A DNA stretch of 64,000 nucleotides from Flabesymbios commensalis (lineage: Eukaryota > Annelida > Polychaeta > Terebellida > Flabelligeridae), in contig OZ024908.1 of NCBI GenBank assembly GCA_964017125.1, forward strand, positions 77,952,844 to 78,016,843. The letters run 5' to 3'. The translations under genes and the position numbers were made by a program. Below the pieces are notes generated by a model. That model searched no databases. It saw only the letters and a list, made by a program, of their open reading frames with translations, and had not been told where the DNA came from. Below are positions 59,991-64,000 of the stretch, in pieces. Every line of letters begins with the position of its first letter. Within the stretch, counting starts at the first letter, position 1.

Positions 59991-62255
59991 TGAACTTGAC
60001 CTTCAGACTATTATCATGCACATGAGGTAAAAAAATGAAGGCTCTGATTCAAGGCGTAATGAAGTTACCACGCTTACAAGCCTTTTCGTTTCCGTGACCT
60101 GGTGACCTAGCAATTGAGTCAATTTCACTGCATGTCGAACTTGACCTTCAGATTAGTGTCATCCACATCTGATAAACAGACGAAGGCACTAACTCAAAGC
60201 GTTATGTAGTTATCACTCTTACAAGCATCTGCAGCGCCCGACCGCCTCTGGTGATCACTATATCCCTTAATGGCCGAGGGAAAATGTTAACCGCGTAACC
60301 ATGGCGACCGCCCATTTGCAAATTACGTCATTGATATCAATTGTATTAAATTATGAATGACACAGTCGTCTTGATCCTGTAGAAATGTTTGTGAATATAT
60401 CAAGATTATTTATGGAGATATAGCAGAAAATGTACATTTTGGTAATGGCGATACTAATTAGCGATATTTACATATTACGTTGATATTATCAATATTATTT
60501 AATTAATAATGACACAGTCGTCTTCCTTGACCATCAAAACATGGATGATATCATGATTATTTATAGAAATATATGTAGATTTCGATTATCCGGTAATGGC
60601 GGTACTAATTAGAGATTTTATAATTCTTCGATTCTTCTAGACTTTTGATATGTGTTTCTGGGTGTTTTCCTAAAAACAGATGCCTTAAAAAAATTATGTT
60701 GCAATTTTGCCTAGGTCGACCTTTTTTTGAATATAGGATGACTGGACTATTGTTATACGGATGAGTCCTGCTGCCACGGATCAATGTGAATTTTATTCTA
60801 CTGCTAAACATCGGTATCATATAATTTGCATGCCGATATGTTGTTATCCAGTTGATTATGAGCTACTTCATTATTATAATTTGCACATATCATTGCACAC
60901 TTTGTATTACTCCATATAGTCAGATTCACATTAAATTCATCAACCAGGATTATTGAATTTCGCGGATTTCTCAGTCAATTCTCAACCAAATTTCATGAAA
61001 TTTCACACACACTATTTTCCATTCATGTCGTAACTACCCTGAAAATTTCGCGAAGTTTCGATAAGTATTGTAGAAGTTAGACCATTTGACATGTAATAAA
61101 ATTCTGAGACGAAGCTAATGGCTTTATAGAGGGCAACATTTTTATTTATTTACTACATGTCAAATGGTCTAACTTTTAAAATACTTATCAAAACTCCGCG
61201 AAATTTTCAGGGTAGTCACGACATGAATGGAAAATAGTGTGTGTAAAATTTAATGAAAATTGATTGAGAATTGACGGAGTAATCGGCGAAATTCATCCAC
61301 CACGGTGAATGTGAATCGTGGTATAGTACTATAGATTATTTCTACTGTAGTAACATCTGTATCGTGCTTCATATACAATGTAGGAATATTTGAAGAGTAA
61401 TTTTTTCATTACCTATTTGACCACTTTTTTATGGTTAACATAGCCTGTTCATCCATATTTATGTAGACTTCATTTCACTGTCAAACACCATTATCATATA
61501 ATTTGCATGCCGCTAGTCAGTTGATTATGCACAACTTCACTGTTACAACTTGCACGTATTATTGCACACCTCTTTTGACGACTTCTCACAATTTAATTAA
61601 CCTATTCATTTGTAATATATTTATGCATACTTCATTTTATTTTAGGCTCCACTTTGTATTATTGTATTAATACATAATTGAGCAACGCTTTTGTGGAGCG
61701 TATATTGTATTAGCTTCTGCTATTGTACAATCCTCAGTAAATAAATATGTCTATACTAAACGGGTGAGATCAAATGATGGATATCAAAATACTGCTGAAT
61801 TTCTAAGGCAATGAGTTTAATCAACTCAATATAGCGGCAGCAATATTGTTCATTAGCAATAATGATATCAATACCAATGAGTAATATCTATCAACAGGGA
61901 CAAACTAAACTGTATATAATTTTCAAAGTACTACTAGACCACAATGACAGTTAATTTATGCTGCTAAGTGTAATTCTGTGTCTGCATGTGGCCCATCACA
62001 GTTTTTTTCCTACTTCTGTGTGACATGACGCAATAAAAGGAAAGGTCAGACCCCCAGGAAGCAGTATTTATATCCAGAGCTATTTTCAGTTTGTTTCAGC
62101 AATAACAATAAATACATTTCTCTAACGTTTTTACAAAAAGCTTGTAGTATTTTAAGATTTATACAACTTAATTTGAGTCCGGATTGTGCAAAACGTAATT
62201 TCCACCGCAAAGGGCGAATTAGCGGGTTGGACGCATGCAGTGCCAAATCAACCCT
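59991..62255 (-). repeat. Unknown 1.9-kb repeat, right copy of the inverted pair
   Basis: Reverse complement of 40118-42000, sharing both ends (TTGAACTTGACCTTCAG and GCAGTGCCAAATCAACCCT). It is longer by about 400 bp because of an inverted-repeat element inserted at 60921-61321. The high similarity of the two copies points to fairly recent spread. Confidence 0.85.
60915..61327. mobile_element. 401-bp palindromic MITE inside the right copy
   Basis: The insert 60921-61321 is flanked by TATAGT (60915-60920 and 61322-61327). Its halves are inverted repeats of about 190 bp: GATTCACATT, CAATTCTCAA(C/T)CAA, CACACACTATTTTCCATTC and GACCATTTGACATGTA each recur in reverse. The other copy of the host repeat (about 41030) lacks it, which confirms it as an insertion. 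It is non-coding. Confidence 0.85.
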
Positions 62256-62364
62256 ATACTATATCTACTGCAGAGAGATCACCCCCGCTGATAGTACACG
62301 TGTACATGTACACTGCAGGTGTACACACACCAATGCGATACTGAAGGCCCAGTGGTCTTCGCCA

Positions 62365-62640
62365 TGTTCCGTTAGCACATTCAGAAACATACTTAAGCTA
62401 AGACTGCAGGACCAGTTCATAAAAAAAATGGCACGAAAGCATATCGGAAAGCAGAAAATGCATAAATTATCGTATTTTTAAAAATCATTTTAAACTAGAA
62501 AAATATTTGGTTGATTTGCCTGATAATCTTCTTAAAATTTTAACAAATTCAGGTGTCGCAATCACCGTCTTCCGATTGACCGGGGATGCCAAGAGAACAT
62601 CCCGGCCGTTTTAGTAGATTATTTTCAGTAAGTCAGTAAG
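62365..62640 (+). pseudogene. LINE C-terminal relic
   Basis: LKLRLQDQFIKKM, then in a second frame FKLEKYLVDLPDNLLKIL, then in a third NHRLPIDRG and ENIPA, follow the order of a C-terminal region that I recall from invertebrate non-LTR elements ('LxQRLxDQFIQ', 'FxLExYL', 'FRTSNHRLPIExGRxxxIPR'). At least two frame changes are needed to explain it. No other part of the element is nearby. The assignment rests on memory of the pattern only. Confidence 0.45.
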
Positions 62641-63059
62641 TCAGTAAATAAATAAATATGGCCGCTGGTTGATAATCTTGTCGATAAGCACATCATTTGC
62701 CCAATATACAGGATATTTCCTGTGAATAATAACGTTTTTGTTGTTATTTGACAGGCTGTACTTTGACCAATGGGCGAGGCATAGATTGTAACAAGCCATC
62801 TGATTGGTTCGCCAATGATATCGTGACCGTGATCATAAACAGTTATGACGCACATGGTGAATACGCTATGTTAAATATGTTTTTTTTAATTCTGAAGACA
62901 TTTGCAAAGTAATCTAGATATTATATATAGTCAGGTTACTTAGTGAAATTATACTTACTAGCCGGACAAAAGCAACAAATTTGGCACAGTGCTCCAGAAG
63001 GACATAATAAAGTGATCCATCCGTTGAGCCAACGTGAATTTCCCACTACTTTTACACAA
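62641..63059. other. No gene; short CAGTAAGT and AAAT repeats
   Basis: A GTCAGTAAGTCAGTAA tract and AAATAAAT lie at 62630-62658. Nothing else seen. Confidence 0.35.
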
Positions 63060-63440
63060 TCTCGCGAAATTCAAGATGGCTGCCATTTCACACATGAAAT
63101 AACCAGTATAGTCAATAAAATACGTTTTTGTGAGAAATTAACAGTTCAGTGACTTTTAATTAAAATTGAAATTTCAATACTATTACATATTAAAATTTTA
63201 AATGTAAAATATGATTATTTATGTCGCGAAATCCCAGATGGCCGCCACTTTAGCTATAAAATAAACATAATCATGTAATTGTGTTATTGTGGGAAATAAA
63301 CGGCAAATGACTATTAAATACAATTTTAATTTCATTACTATCGCATTTTAAAATAATATAAATATATAAAAATATATTTCAATGCTGCAAAATCCAAGAT
63401 GGCCGCCACTTGAAATAACAAAAAATAGTCAATCAAAGCA
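63060..63440 (+). repeat. Tandem repeat of about 160 bp with AAGATGGCCGCC
   Basis: CGAAATTCAAGATGGCTGCC (63064), CGAAATCCCAGATGGCCGCC (63225) and AAAATCCAAGATGGCCGCC (63385) are spaced 160 bp apart. Each is followed by CA(C/T)TT, AAATAAC- or AAATAAAC-type words and a TTTTAAT-rich stretch. There are three diverged copies. It is related in motif to 47505-48340 and 59090-59940. Confidence 0.65.
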
Positions 63441-64000
63441 TGACAGTATCCTCTAATGACATTTGGAGATGGTAATTTGTTTAAACGAATGATGAAAAAT
63501 ACAATAATCTGAAACACTTCACTAATTGTACAGATACGTTGTAAATGATGATGTACGCCTAATTTATGCTTTGCGTATAAATGTAGAATATTATATACAT
63601 TATCAAACATTTGCATCCGGAGATTAAAAAATAGGTACATTTATCATGTTTCAGCCATTTTAAATTTCTGCTGAAGCTGCACCTTCAATACTTATAACGT
63701 GTAATTGCCACCTAGGCAGCCCGACTACTCATGCATAAATGCATAGATTTATGAGTTATGTCATATTAACAGTCACCCTATTCATGGACAGGGATGTCAC
63801 AATAAACTGCTAGTTGACAGATATATAAGTGACCGCATGGTCATGGGCCGACCACCGTGTTACCATATGTTAAAACACACCACTACATTATTTGCTTTGT
63901 CCGACCACAACATTCTAAGCCGGGAATGAAGAGTTATTGTTGATCAATTACAGACCCAAATATCATGGTAGGCCTATGGTGCTATAACCAGTTAGATGTG
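63441..64000. other. No recognisable gene
   Basis: AT-rich. A 100-codon minus-strand frame (63338-63640) overlaps the repeat and shows no domain. Confidence 0.35.

Overview
This is an AT-rich intergenic or heterochromatin-like stretch of an animal nuclear genome. The tRNA-derived SINEs, CR1/L2- and Jockey-like LINE remnants, many hairpin-forming non-autonomous DNA elements, long minisatellites and frequent AGGCCTA words suggest a marine invertebrate (mollusc, hemichordate, echinoderm or amphioxus). The sequence alone does not decide the phylum. I found no host protein-coding exon, functional tRNA, rRNA or CRISPR array that I could support. Almost everything recognisable is repeat or mobile-element material.

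Layout. 0-9 kb: a 52-bp minisatellite (0.69-1.38 kb), then a very large 51-bp minisatellite (2.84-8.95 kb) with a higher-order duplication of about 1070 bp. Its period is a whole number of codons, so it gives long but spurious open frames on both strands. 10-16 kb: a small foldback element, a TTAA-flanked element, and a repeat split by a 5'-truncated LINE with a 12-bp target-site duplication (TSD). 16.4-19.9 kb: a 46-bp minisatellite whose inverted counterpart lies on the far side of a second minisatellite. 22-29 kb: more small inverted-repeat elements, then two large foldback structures almost back to back (25.57-27.41 and 27.47-29.11 kb). Their arms are tandem arrays mirrored about a centre.

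30-39 kb: a tRNA SINE with a 13-bp TSD, a near-perfect 210-bp hairpin, an internally deleted LINE whose endonuclease follows a 2A-like peptide motif, a 245-bp ATTG microsatellite, and a decayed LINE reverse transcriptase carrying a small DNA element. 40-62 kb: two copies of an unknown roughly 1.9-kb repeat in opposite orientation (40.12-42.00 and 59.99-62.26 kb). They enclose a LINE 3' end with a CAAT-type tail, SINE copies, a 2.6-kb foldback-like element with a 4-bp TSD, a hAT-like element with near-matching 8-bp TSDs and a 65-bp minisatellite. 62-64 kb: a LINE C-terminal relic and a tandem repeat centred on AAGATGGCCGCC.

The strongest unusual signal is the set of foldback elements. At least one family, at 10.1 and 25.6 kb, has shared 39-bp terminal inverted repeats (TIRs), perfect 6-bp TSDs, and arms made of a 21-bp unit that is itself a hairpin. 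No transposase is visible for it, so its mobilising partner must lie elsewhere or be extinct. No retrovirus-like, LTR or Polinton element was recognised.
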